Of a stretch of DNA of 64,000 bases, positions 9,582 through 17,446 are shown piece after piece. The notes beneath the pieces were generated by a model that was not told where the DNA came from, ran no database searches, and worked only from the letters and a program-made list of their open reading frames with translations. The position numbers and the translations under genes are program-made. Source of the DNA: Arcobacter_B sp049472135 (GTDB lineage: Bacteria; Campylobacterota; Campylobacteria; Campylobacterales; Arcobacteraceae); assembly GCF_049472135.1 (NCBI RefSeq), contig NZ_JBMOVV010000001.1, positions 62,001 through 126,000 of the forward strand. Direction: 5' to 3'. Every line of letters begins with the position of its first letter. Position 1 is the first letter of the stretch.

Positions 9582-9753
9582 AATTCTCTTTTTTGCAGTT
9601 TTTTAAGAATGGGATTATATGATATAGACAGTTAGATATTTATAAATCCAATTATATAAACCATATATTTTTTCTTTTAATAACAATACAATTATGGTAT
9701 TATTTTTGTCTATAATAAGAACATAAAATAATTATTACCAAAAGGATAAATCA

Positions 9754-11028
9754 ATGCAAACTGATTCAAACTTTCATGTTGATTTAAAACAAATGATATT
9801 AGCCATAGAAACAACAGTTGATTTAGTGGGAATGAATGACACAAATCATGGGAAAAGAGTTGCTTTTATTGCTACACAAATTGCAAATGCTTTAAATTGG
9901 TGTGAAGATGATATTCATTTTGTATTTGAATTAGGATTATTGCATGACTGTGGAGTTTCAACAGAACAAATGCATAGTAGTTTAGTAAATCACTTTGACT
10001 GGGAAGATGCCCATATTCACTGTGAAATAGGCTATAAATTATTAAGTAGTTTTGAACCTTTAAAAAAGTTTGCAATGCCTATCTTTCATCATCATACAAA
10101 ATATGAGGAATTAAAAGATTTACAGCTTGAACAAAAAGATAAGATGATGGCAAATCTTATTTTTCTAGCAGATAGAATTGATATTTTGTCAGCTCTTCAT
10201 TATGAAAATGATATTTTATTTGCAAAACAAGAAATAGTTGAAAACATTCTTCGATGTAAAGATAGTTTTTTTAATCCTACATTTGTAGAAGCTTTTTATG
10301 AAGTTCAAAAATCAGAAGCTTTTTGGATTTCCTTAGAAGATAGACATATTACAAGATACACTTGGGATATGGGAAGATATAAAAACAATTTAAATTTGAC
10401 TATTGAACAAATAAAACAGTTATCATTGATTCTATCTTATATTGTTGACCAAAAAAGTCCATTTACCGCTCAACATTCAACACGAGTAGGTTGTTTAGCT
10501 TACTATTTAGCCCAAAAAATAAACCTATCAACTCTTCAATGCCAAAAAATACAAATAGCAGGTTTTTTACATGATATTGGAAAGCTTCATACTCCTGATT
10601 ATATTTTAGAAAAAAAAGGAAAACTTACTGATTTTGAAAGAAGTGTTATGAACCAACATAGTTTTGAGACTTTTCAAATTCTAAGACATATTCAAGGTTT
10701 AGAAGATATTGCTGTTTGGGCTGCTTATCATCATGAACATTTAGATAGAAGTGGTTATCCCTTTCAACCAAATGAAAATGAACTTTCAATAGAAGCAAGA
10801 ATTATTGCTGTTGCGGATATTTTTCAAGCCTTAGCTCAAGATAGACCATATAGAAAAGGAATGAGTCTAGAAAAAATTCTTGAGATACTAAATGAATTTG
10901 CAGATATTGGTAAGGTTGATAAGGATATAGTTCAAATAGCAATTGATAATAAGGACAAATGTTTTGATATTGCAAATGGAAAAACTAAAGAAAATAAACA
11001 AATAGAAAAACTACTTTTTGATATATAA
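9754..11028 (+). CDS. Double HD-domain protein with C-terminal HD-GYP c-di-GMP phosphodiesterase
   Basis: The 424-residue soluble protein has an N-terminal HD domain (about 15-190; HD at residues 64-65 in LLHDCG, then a histidine cluster FHHH) and a C-terminal HD-GYP domain (about 215-400). The latter has AGFLHDIGK, then NQHSFETFQIL, and YHHEHLDRSGYPF, which supplies the GYP signature. HD-GYP enzymes hydrolyse c-di-GMP to pGpG or GMP. The first HD domain may be catalytic or regulatory. There is no receiver or membrane domain, so input is unclear. An AAAAGGA site precedes the ATG. The DCC-family gene starts 27 bases downstream and may share the transcript. Confidence 0.9.
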   Translation: MQTDSNFHVDLKQMILAIETTVDLVGMNDTNHGKRVAFIATQIANALNWCEDDIHFVFELGLLHDCGVSTEQMHSSLVNHFDWEDAHIHCEIGYKLLSSFEPLKKFAMPIFHHHTKYEELKDLQLEQKDKMMANLIFLADRIDILSALHYENDILFAKQEIVENILRCKDSFFNPTFVEAFYEVQKSEAFWISLEDRHITRYTWDMGRYKNNLNLTIEQIKQLSLILSYIVDQKSPFTAQHSTRVGCLAYYLAQKINLSTLQCQKIQIAGFLHDIGKLHTPDYILEKKGKLTDFERSVMNQHSFETFQILRHIQGLEDIAVWAAYHHEHLDRSGYPFQPNENELSIEARIIAVADIFQALAQDRPYRKGMSLEKILEILNEFADIGKVDKDIVQIAIDNKDKCFDIANGKTKENKQIEKLLFDI

Positions 11029-11054
11029 AAAAGACAAAAACAGAAAGGACTTAT

Positions 11055-11402
11055 ATGAAAATAGAAATGTTTTATGATAAAGAGTGTCCTTTTTGTAACT
11101 CATATGCAAACTACATAAAATTAAAAAACAAACATGAACTTATACTTTTAAATGCAAGAGAAAATCAAGAGCAAATTGAGACTTTTAAAAGTTTAGGTTT
11201 TGATATAAATGATGGTTATATAATCAGAGTAGAAAATAGTGATATTTATCAAGGTGTGGATGCTATACTGTTTTTAAATGACTTAAGTCAAAACAGAGTT
11301 TTCTTTTGGGATAACTATTTTTTTAGGAGTATTGTTTATCCTTTTATTAAAAGCTTGAGAAAATTAGTACTTAAAATTATGAATAAACAAGTAAAACTAT
11401 AA
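11055..11402 (+). CDS. DCC-family thiol-disulfide oxidoreductase-like protein (DUF393)
   Basis: This 115-residue protein starts with a strand and the motif FYDKECPFCNSY, placing a CxxC pair at residues 11 and 14, characteristic of the DCC (DUF393) thioredoxin-like family. Length and the absence of a signal peptide fit a small cytoplasmic redox protein. The substrate is unknown. It follows the HD-GYP gene closely (AAAGGA site) and precedes a DoxX-like gene and an AraC regulator. The candidate AraC operator begins right after its stop codon. Confidence 0.85.
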   Translation: MKIEMFYDKECPFCNSYANYIKLKNKHELILLNARENQEQIETFKSLGFDINDGYIIRVENSDIYQGVDAILFLNDLSQNRVFFWDNYFFRSIVYPFIKSLRKLVLKIMNKQVKL

Positions 11403-11404
11403 TT

Positions 11405-11447
11405 GTCCATTTTTTACTTTAAATAGTCCGTTTTTTACCTTTATAAA
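11405..11447 (+). promoter_or_regulatory. Candidate AraC operator and promoter for the DoxX-like gene
   Basis: A 13-base motif GTCC(A/G)TTTTTTAC occurs twice in the same orientation at 11405-11417 and 11426-11438, exactly 21 bases apart with 12 of 13 bases identical. Two direct half-sites two helical turns apart, next to a promoter, is the usual layout for AraC-family activators. A TATAAA (11442-11447) follows the second copy, so that copy would overlap the -35 region. An AraC-family gene lies 0.5 kb downstream. Confidence 0.55.
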
Positions 11448-11494
11448 TATTGGACGAATTGTTAGAATTAACAAAAACAAAAAAGGTTAAAAAA

Positions 11495-11887
11495 ATGGAA
11501 AAAAATTCAATTCAAACAAAAATTTTATTAGCAGTTCAAATACTTGTAGGTATAGGTTTAATAGTATTTGGTTTAAACAAATTCTTACACTTTATGCCAA
11601 ATCCAGAGGTTTCTCAAGAAATGGGAATGTTTATGCAAGCATTAGGAAAAACAGGATATATGTTTACTTTAGTTGGAGCTATTCAGTTTATAGCTGGTTT
11701 ATCTTTTGTCTTAAATAGATTTGTTCCTTTAATGGCAATTGTTATTGTGCCAGTTATGTTAAATGCCATGTTAGCTCACTTATTTTTAGACCCAGCTGGT
11801 ATTGGTGGTTCTTTAGTTATTTTACTTTTAATATTAGTAGTTATGTTTAAAAATAAAGAGTCTTATGTTACAGTTTTAAAAGCTTAA
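11495..11887 (+). CDS. DoxX-family membrane protein
   Basis: The 130-residue product has four hydrophobic segments and the DoxX pattern: an initial helix ending GLIVFGLNKFLHF, then FVLNRFVPLMAIVIVP and a final LLLILVVMF helix. DoxX-like proteins are small inner-membrane proteins often linked to redox or thiol stress; their reaction is mostly unknown. The start chosen is ATG 11495, preceded by an AAAGG site, rather than an upstream in-frame TTG that would overlap the predicted promoter. It lies between the DCC gene and the AraC regulator and is probably controlled by the latter. Confidence 0.82.
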   Translation: MEKNSIQTKILLAVQILVGIGLIVFGLNKFLHFMPNPEVSQEMGMFMQALGKTGYMFTLVGAIQFIAGLSFVLNRFVPLMAIVIVPVMLNAMLAHLFLDPAGIGGSLVILLLILVVMFKNKESYVTVLKA

Positions 11888-11902
11888 AACAAAGAAGAAA
11901 AA

Positions 11903-12778
11903 ATGAAAGAGAAAAATGAACTTATAGAGATACCTTTTCAAAAACTTAATGATGAACATTTAGAGTTTCAAATATTAGACATGAAAGAGCTTCTAAATAC
12001 AACTAAGTTTTACGAGCAACTTGAAAACTATCATCGAATTAAGTTCAATTCTATTATGATTATTACCCAAGGGCAGGGTGAACATAATATTGATTTTAAA
12101 ACATGGTCTTATAAAAAAAGAACAGTTTTATTTATAGCCAAAAATCAAGTAAGCTCTTTTAAATTAAATCCAAATATGAATTGTTATATTTTGGAGTTTA
12201 CAGAAGGTTTTTTATGTAGCGTGATAAAAGAAACAATCACTGATATGTTTGACTATATGAGGTATTCTCCTACTCTACAGTTAGACGAAGTGACATTTGA
12301 CGCAATTATTAGTAATATCAAGCTTCTAACTCATCAGTTGCAGCAACCAACTGATGAGTATAAAAAAGCTATCATACAATCATTATTTCAATCTTTACTT
12401 ATTCAGTTAAAACGACAAAGAGTAAAAGGTTCAATTACTATAAAATCAAAAGATGAAAAACTTTATAATGATTTTACATATATGCTAAGAAACACACATA
12501 AATACACTTTAAGAGTTGAGGATTATGCAAGAAAACTTGATATTTCAAGTAAAACCTTGACAAGAGTTTTGACAAAATATACAAATAGAACTACAAAAGC
12601 CTATCTTGATGAGTTTTTATTGATTAAGATAAAAAGGTATCTTTTAGATGAATGTCTTACTTTGCAAGAAATAGCAAATAAATTAGAGTTTGATGAAATA
12701 ACTAACTTAATAAAGTTTTTCAAAAAGTTTGAAAAGAAGACTCCTTTAGAGTTTAAAAAAGAACAGCAAAAACAATAA
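11903..12778 (+). CDS. AraC-family transcriptional regulator
   Basis: The 291-residue protein has an N-terminal cupin-like sensing domain (about 10-140) and a C-terminal double helix-turn-helix of the AraC/XylS type (about 190-288). Visible are RVEDYARKLDISSKTLTRVL for the first HTH and LTLQEIANKLEFDEITNLIKFF, ending KKTPLEFKK, for the second. It lies 15 bases after the DoxX-like gene. The paired repeats at 11405-11438 are its most likely binding site, which would make the DoxX-AraC pair autoregulated. The effector is unknown. Confidence 0.9.
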   Translation: MKEKNELIEIPFQKLNDEHLEFQILDMKELLNTTKFYEQLENYHRIKFNSIMIITQGQGEHNIDFKTWSYKKRTVLFIAKNQVSSFKLNPNMNCYILEFTEGFLCSVIKETITDMFDYMRYSPTLQLDEVTFDAIISNIKLLTHQLQQPTDEYKKAIIQSLFQSLLIQLKRQRVKGSITIKSKDEKLYNDFTYMLRNTHKYTLRVEDYARKLDISSKTLTRVLTKYTNRTTKAYLDEFLLIKIKRYLLDECLTLQEIANKLEFDEITNLIKFFKKFEKKTPLEFKKEQQKQ

Positions 12779-12858
12779 TCTAAACCAAGATGCTATAAGC
12801 ACAAATTTGCTAGAATACATCCCTTATAAAAGTTACAAAATCAAAAGGTTTAATAATA

Positions 12859-15123
12859 ATGAGTGAAAGCAAAGATTTTTTACGTGTTATAGTAGAAGAA
12901 GACTTAAAAAATGGCAAATATGATAAGGTAGTTACAAGATTCCCTCCTGAGCCAAATGGTTTCCCACATATAGGACACGCTAAATCAATCTGTATCAATT
13001 TTGGTATTGCAAATGACTATGAAGGTCATTGTAACCTAAGAATGGATGATACAAACCCAACAAAAGAAGATACTAAATATGTTGAAGCATTAAAAGATGC
13101 AGTACAATGGCTTGGTTTTGATTGGGGGAAAAGTGTATATTTTACTTCTGATTATTTCCCAAAGATATATGATTATGCAGTACAACTTATCAAAATGGGT
13201 AAGGCTTATGTTGATAGTATAGATGAAGAGCAAATGAGAGAGCTTAGAGGAACTGTTACAGAAGCTGGAAAAAGAAGTGAATATGCTAATAGAAGTATTG
13301 AAGAAAATTTAGACCTTTTTGAGAGAATGAAAAATGGTGAGTTCAAAGATGGTGAACACGTATTAAGAGCTAAGATTGATATGGGTGCTGCTAATATGAA
13401 GCTTAGAGACCCACTTCTTTATAGAATTAGACATGCACATCACTTTAGAACAGGTGATGAGTGGTGTATTTATCCTATGTATGATTTTGCTCATTGTTTA
13501 TCTGATTATATTGAAGGTATTACTCACTCTATTTGTACTTTAGAGTTTGAAAATAATAGAGATATTTATGATTGGGTTTTAGATACTTTAGAACTTACGC
13601 CTCCAAGACCATATCAACATGAGTTTGCAAGACTTGGTATAAACTATACTGTTATGAGTAAAAGAAAACTTTTAGAGTTAGTTGATGGTGGATATGTAAG
13701 TGGTTGGGATGACCCAAGAATGCCAACTATTGCTGGATACAAAAGAAGAGGGTATACAAAAGAGTCTATTATCAACTTCTGTGATCAAATAGGTATTGCT
13801 AAAGCAAACTCTATGGTAGATGTAGCTCAATTAGAGTTTTCAATTAGAGATGATTTAAATACAAAAGTTCCAAGAGTTATGGCTGTACTTGACCCTATAA
13901 AAGTAACTATTGAAAACTATGAAGGAAGTGAAGAGCTTGAAGCTTCATATTATCCTCATGATGTACCAAAAGAAGGAACTAGAAAAATTCCTTTTAGTAG
14001 TGAACTTTATATAGAAAGAGAAGATTTTAGTGAAAATCCTCCAAAGGGTTTCTATAGATTAACACCTGAACAACCTGTAAGATTAAGACATGGATATATT
14101 ATCTCTTGTAAAGAAGTTATAAAAGATGAGCAAGGTAATATTGTAGAAATAAAAGCTCAATATTATCCTAACTCAAAAAGTGGAAGCGATACAAGTGGTA
14201 TAAAAGTAAAAAGTGCAATTCAATGGGTAAGTGCAAAAGAAGCAGCGAGAGTTGAAGTAAGACTTTATGATAGACTTTATCAAAATGAAGCACCAGAAAG
14301 CTTAGATGATTTAAATCCTAATTCATTAAAGATTATAAAAAATGCTTTAGTTGAACCTGCTGTAATTACTGATAAACCAGATGAGAGATTCCAGTTTGAA
14401 AGACAAGGTTATTTCTATGCTGATCCTATTGACTATACAGATGAAAAACCTGTATTTAATAAAATCGTAGGATTAAAAGACTCTTGGGGTAAAAAAACGC
14501 AAAAAGAAAAACCACAAGAACAAGTAAAACCTAAAGTACAAGAGAAGAAAGTACAGATTGACGGAGTTGAAGCTCCTATGACTGATGAGCAAAAAGCACT
14601 TTATGAAAAGTACACTACTAGTTATGGTTTAAATAATGCAGTTGCAAATACTTTAGCAAGAGATGAAAAACTTTCATCTTTTTATGAAAGTGCTTTAGAG
14701 CAAATACCAAATAGTAAAATCAGTTTAGCAAATATTGTTGTAACAGAAGTTGCAAGAGTATTAAAAGAGAAAGATGCAAGTGAAGTGAAGTTTGATGCTA
14801 AACAAGTTGCTTCTTTAGTGGCTATGCTTGATGATGAAACTATTTCTTCTAAGATTGCAAAACAAGTATTTGAAGAAATGGCAAAAACAGGAAATGAACC
14901 TAAACAAATAGTAGAAGATAAAGGCTTAATTCAAATAAGCGACCCAGATGTAATAATACCTATTATTGATGAGGTTATCTCTAAAAATCCTGATAATGTA
15001 GAAAAATTTAAAGCAGGAAATAATAAGCTTTTAGGTTTCTTTGTAGGACAAGTTCTAAAAGCAACAGGCGGAAAAGCAAATCCGCAAATTGTAAATCAAT
15101 TAGTGGCAGAAAAACTAAAGTAA
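12859..15123 (+). CDS. glnS: Glutaminyl-tRNA synthetase fused to a C-terminal YqeY domain
   Basis: The 754-residue protein charges tRNA-Gln with glutamine. The class I signatures are FPHIGH (residues 35-40) and VMSKR (265-269), and the N-terminal 560 residues cover the catalytic and beta-barrel anticodon-binding domains of GlnRS. Residues from about 575 to 754 are an extra GatB/YqeY-like helical domain, joined by a lysine-rich linker; elsewhere such appended domains are proposed to help tRNA binding. Many Campylobacterota lack GlnRS and use the GatCAB route, so its presence is a lineage marker. A stand-alone YqeY also occurs at 29696-30139. A strong terminator follows. Confidence 0.95.
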   Translation: MSESKDFLRVIVEEDLKNGKYDKVVTRFPPEPNGFPHIGHAKSICINFGIANDYEGHCNLRMDDTNPTKEDTKYVEALKDAVQWLGFDWGKSVYFTSDYFPKIYDYAVQLIKMGKAYVDSIDEEQMRELRGTVTEAGKRSEYANRSIEENLDLFERMKNGEFKDGEHVLRAKIDMGAANMKLRDPLLYRIRHAHHFRTGDEWCIYPMYDFAHCLSDYIEGITHSICTLEFENNRDIYDWVLDTLELTPPRPYQHEFARLGINYTVMSKRKLLELVDGGYVSGWDDPRMPTIAGYKRRGYTKESIINFCDQIGIAKANSMVDVAQLEFSIRDDLNTKVPRVMAVLDPIKVTIENYEGSEELEASYYPHDVPKEGTRKIPFSSELYIEREDFSENPPKGFYRLTPEQPVRLRHGYIISCKEVIKDEQGNIVEIKAQYYPNSKSGSDTSGIKVKSAIQWVSAKEAARVEVRLYDRLYQNEAPESLDDLNPNSLKIIKNALVEPAVITDKPDERFQFERQGYFYADPIDYTDEKPVFNKIVGLKDSWGKKTQKEKPQEQVKPKVQEKKVQIDGVEAPMTDEQKALYEKYTTSYGLNNAVANTLARDEKLSSFYESALEQIPNSKISLANIVVTEVARVLKEKDASEVKFDAKQVASLVAMLDDETISSKIAKQVFEEMAKTGNEPKQIVEDKGLIQISDPDVIIPIIDEVISKNPDNVEKFKAGNNKLLGFFVGQVLKATGGKANPQIVNQLVAEKLK

Positions 15124-15143
15124 TATTTGAGTTTTATAAAAAT

Positions 15144-15176
15144 AAAAAAGCCTAGTGTTTTCACTAGGCTTTTTTT
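15144..15176. terminator. Bidirectional rho-independent terminator
   Basis: AAAAAAGCCTAGTG pairs perfectly with CACTAGGCTTTTTT around a TTTT loop (15158-15161), with T runs usable on both strands. It closes glnS and, from the other side, the GGDEF-EAL gene whose stop codon lies inside the hairpin. Confidence 0.92.
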
Positions 15177-17443
15177 ATGTCTTTAATAACTTCTTTTAAA
15201 CTGTTAATATCTAAAGGTTTATAGTAGTAATACCCTTGTGCTTCAAAGCATCCTTCTTCTAAAAGAAGTTTTGCTTGTTCTTTTGTTTCAACTCCCTCAG
15301 CAATTAAATTCATATGCATACTTTTTGAAATAGCAATAATTGCTTTTGTTAGCTCAAAATCACCTTTATCTTGTGGTAAATCTCTAATGAAAGATTGGTC
15401 AATTTTTATTTTATTAATAGGAAGTTTTTTTAAGTAAGAAAGAGATGATTGTCCTGTTCCAAAATCATCAACAGCAATTTTCATTCCTAGATTTCTAATC
15501 TCTTCTAAAATATGTATTGTCTTACTTATATCTTTCATTACTTGAGTTTCTGTGATTTCTATTATAATTTTTGTAATATCAATCTTTGATTCTTCTATAA
15601 TTATTTTAAGGTCTTTTATAAAACTATTGTCTTTGTTTATTTGAAGCATTGATACATTTAAAGATAAAGTACCTAAATCAAAACCTTCGTTTTGTATTTC
15701 AACAAAATTATTCATAGCTTTTTTCATCACAATTTTATCAATAGATTCAATTAAACCTATCTCTTCAGCTAAAGGAATAAATAAAGCAGGAGAGATAATC
15801 CCTTTTGTTGGGTGATACCATCTAACTAAAGCTTCAACCCCAATAATTTTTGAACTTTTAATCTCAACTTGTGGTTGAAAAAATACTTCAAACTCTTCAT
15901 TTGAAATAGCATTTCTAAGCTCTTTTTCTATTTCTATTCTTTCAATAGCTTTTTGTGTCATTTCTTTTGAGTAGAATTGATAATTGTTTCTTCCAAGCTC
16001 TTTTGCTTTATACATAGCAGCATCTGCATTTTTGATTAGCTCTTCTGTTGTTTGACCATCTTCTGGGAAAATACTAACACCAATACTACAAGACACAAAA
16101 AGTTCGTAATATTTTACTTCTTGTGAATTAGAAAAACATCCCATTATTTTTTCTGCTATATCAATAATTTGTTCATTTCTTTCTATATCTTCAATAAAGA
16201 TTATAAACTCATCACCTCCTAGTCTTGCAACTGTACTTAGGTGGTTTTTTGTGGCATTTGATAAAAGTATAGATACTTTTTTTAATAAAGCATCACCAAC
16301 AGAGTGTCCTAAAGAGTCATTAATCTCTTTAAAGTGGTCTAAATCAATAAAAAATACAACAAATCTTCTATTGATATTTTTAGCATGTATTATGGCTTGA
16401 TTTATTCTATCATGTAAAAGTAGTCGATTTGGAAGGTCTGTTAGACTATCATGTTCCACTTGATATTGAAGTTTTAAAGACTTTTCATCAAAGGCTTGGG
16501 CTAATTGTTCTAACTCATCATTTGTACCAATTGGTGAACATAAAATATCTTTATTTGAAGATTTTACTCTATCATAAAGTTTTAAAATTGGTTGAGTTAT
16601 CTCTTTTGCTAAAAGTTGAGAAATAATCAACCCAGCAAAAATAAATAATATACCAATAAAAATAAGTCTTATAAGTGCATCTTTTATTGGTTCTTCATAT
16701 TTTAAACTAAGAGTTCCTACTTCTACATGAATACCAAGTTTTTCAATATAAGTATTTTTATTAAAAGAACTAGTTTTGTAACTGTAGTATTTTTTGTTCT
16801 TATCAAAGTTTGTAGAAAAAATTACTTTTTCTTGATTTGTTAGTTTTAGATAGTCATATTCATTGTTTTCAAGAAGTATATTTTCTCCCAAGTGATTTAT
16901 ATCAAATACAGATATTAATGCACCTTGTGTTGTATCATAGTATGTAATTGGAGCAATCACAATAATATTATTTGTTGATTCTTGAAGATAAGTAGTTGTT
17001 TGACCTAAAGCTAAACTAGCTCTTAATTTTGATGAAGAATTGTATTTAGGTATTTTATTTTGAGTTTTAAATATGGCATTTCCATCAAAATCAACTACAC
17101 TTAAAGATACTACACTTTTATCTTGCATATAGTTTCTAACTAGTATATCAAGTACTCTTTCTTTTGTTTGTTTGTCTATCAAAGAGTTTATAATAAGTTC
17201 ATTTTTAGAAAGAATTATAGAGCTTTCAATAAGGTATGATAGTCTTTGTTCTAATCTTTTTTGTGAATCCAGTGTTTTATTTTCTAGTAATTTATCAAGT
17301 TCTGTATTGATATTATTTACCATCATAAAACTGATCATTAAAATTATTAATATAATAGCAGTTGCAATTAGCCCCGATACTTGTATAACAACTCTAGTTT
17401 TTATACTTTTATCAAAAGGAGCAAAAATTTTTCTTAAATTCAT
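15164..17443 (-). CDS. Membrane sensor with HAMP, GGDEF and EAL domains
   Basis: The 759-residue protein has a membrane segment (about 19-42), a Cache-like periplasmic region, a second membrane segment (about 260-280), a HAMP-like linker, GGDEF (about 335-500) and EAL (about 510-755). GGDEF is intact (RLGGDEF) but the RxxD inhibitory site is missing. EAL keeps EALVRW, NVS, ITETQ, DDFGTG, KIDQSF, AEGVET and the glutamine of AQGYYY, so it should hydrolyse c-di-GMP; the net activity cannot be predicted. It begins only three bases after the stop of the double binding-protein gene upstream, so that protein is probably its periplasmic partner. Confidence 0.92.
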   Translation of the reverse strand: MNLRKIFAPFDKSIKTRVVIQVSGLIATAIILIILMISFMMVNNINTELDKLLENKTLDSQKRLEQRLSYLIESSIILSKNELIINSLIDKQTKERVLDILVRNYMQDKSVVSLSVVDFDGNAIFKTQNKIPKYNSSSKLRASLALGQTTTYLQESTNNIIVIAPITYYDTTQGALISVFDINHLGENILLENNEYDYLKLTNQEKVIFSTNFDKNKKYYSYKTSSFNKNTYIEKLGIHVEVGTLSLKYEEPIKDALIRLIFIGILFIFAGLIISQLLAKEITQPILKLYDRVKSSNKDILCSPIGTNDELEQLAQAFDEKSLKLQYQVEHDSLTDLPNRLLLHDRINQAIIHAKNINRRFVVFFIDLDHFKEINDSLGHSVGDALLKKVSILLSNATKNHLSTVARLGGDEFIIFIEDIERNEQIIDIAEKIMGCFSNSQEVKYYELFVSCSIGVSIFPEDGQTTEELIKNADAAMYKAKELGRNNYQFYSKEMTQKAIERIEIEKELRNAISNEEFEVFFQPQVEIKSSKIIGVEALVRWYHPTKGIISPALFIPLAEEIGLIESIDKIVMKKAMNNFVEIQNEGFDLGTLSLNVSMLQINKDNSFIKDLKIIIEESKIDITKIIIEITETQVMKDISKTIHILEEIRNLGMKIAVDDFGTGQSSLSYLKKLPINKIKIDQSFIRDLPQDKGDFELTKAIIAISKSMHMNLIAEGVETKEQAKLLLEEGCFEAQGYYYYKPLDINSLKEVIKDIKKA

Positions 17444-17446
17444 ATA

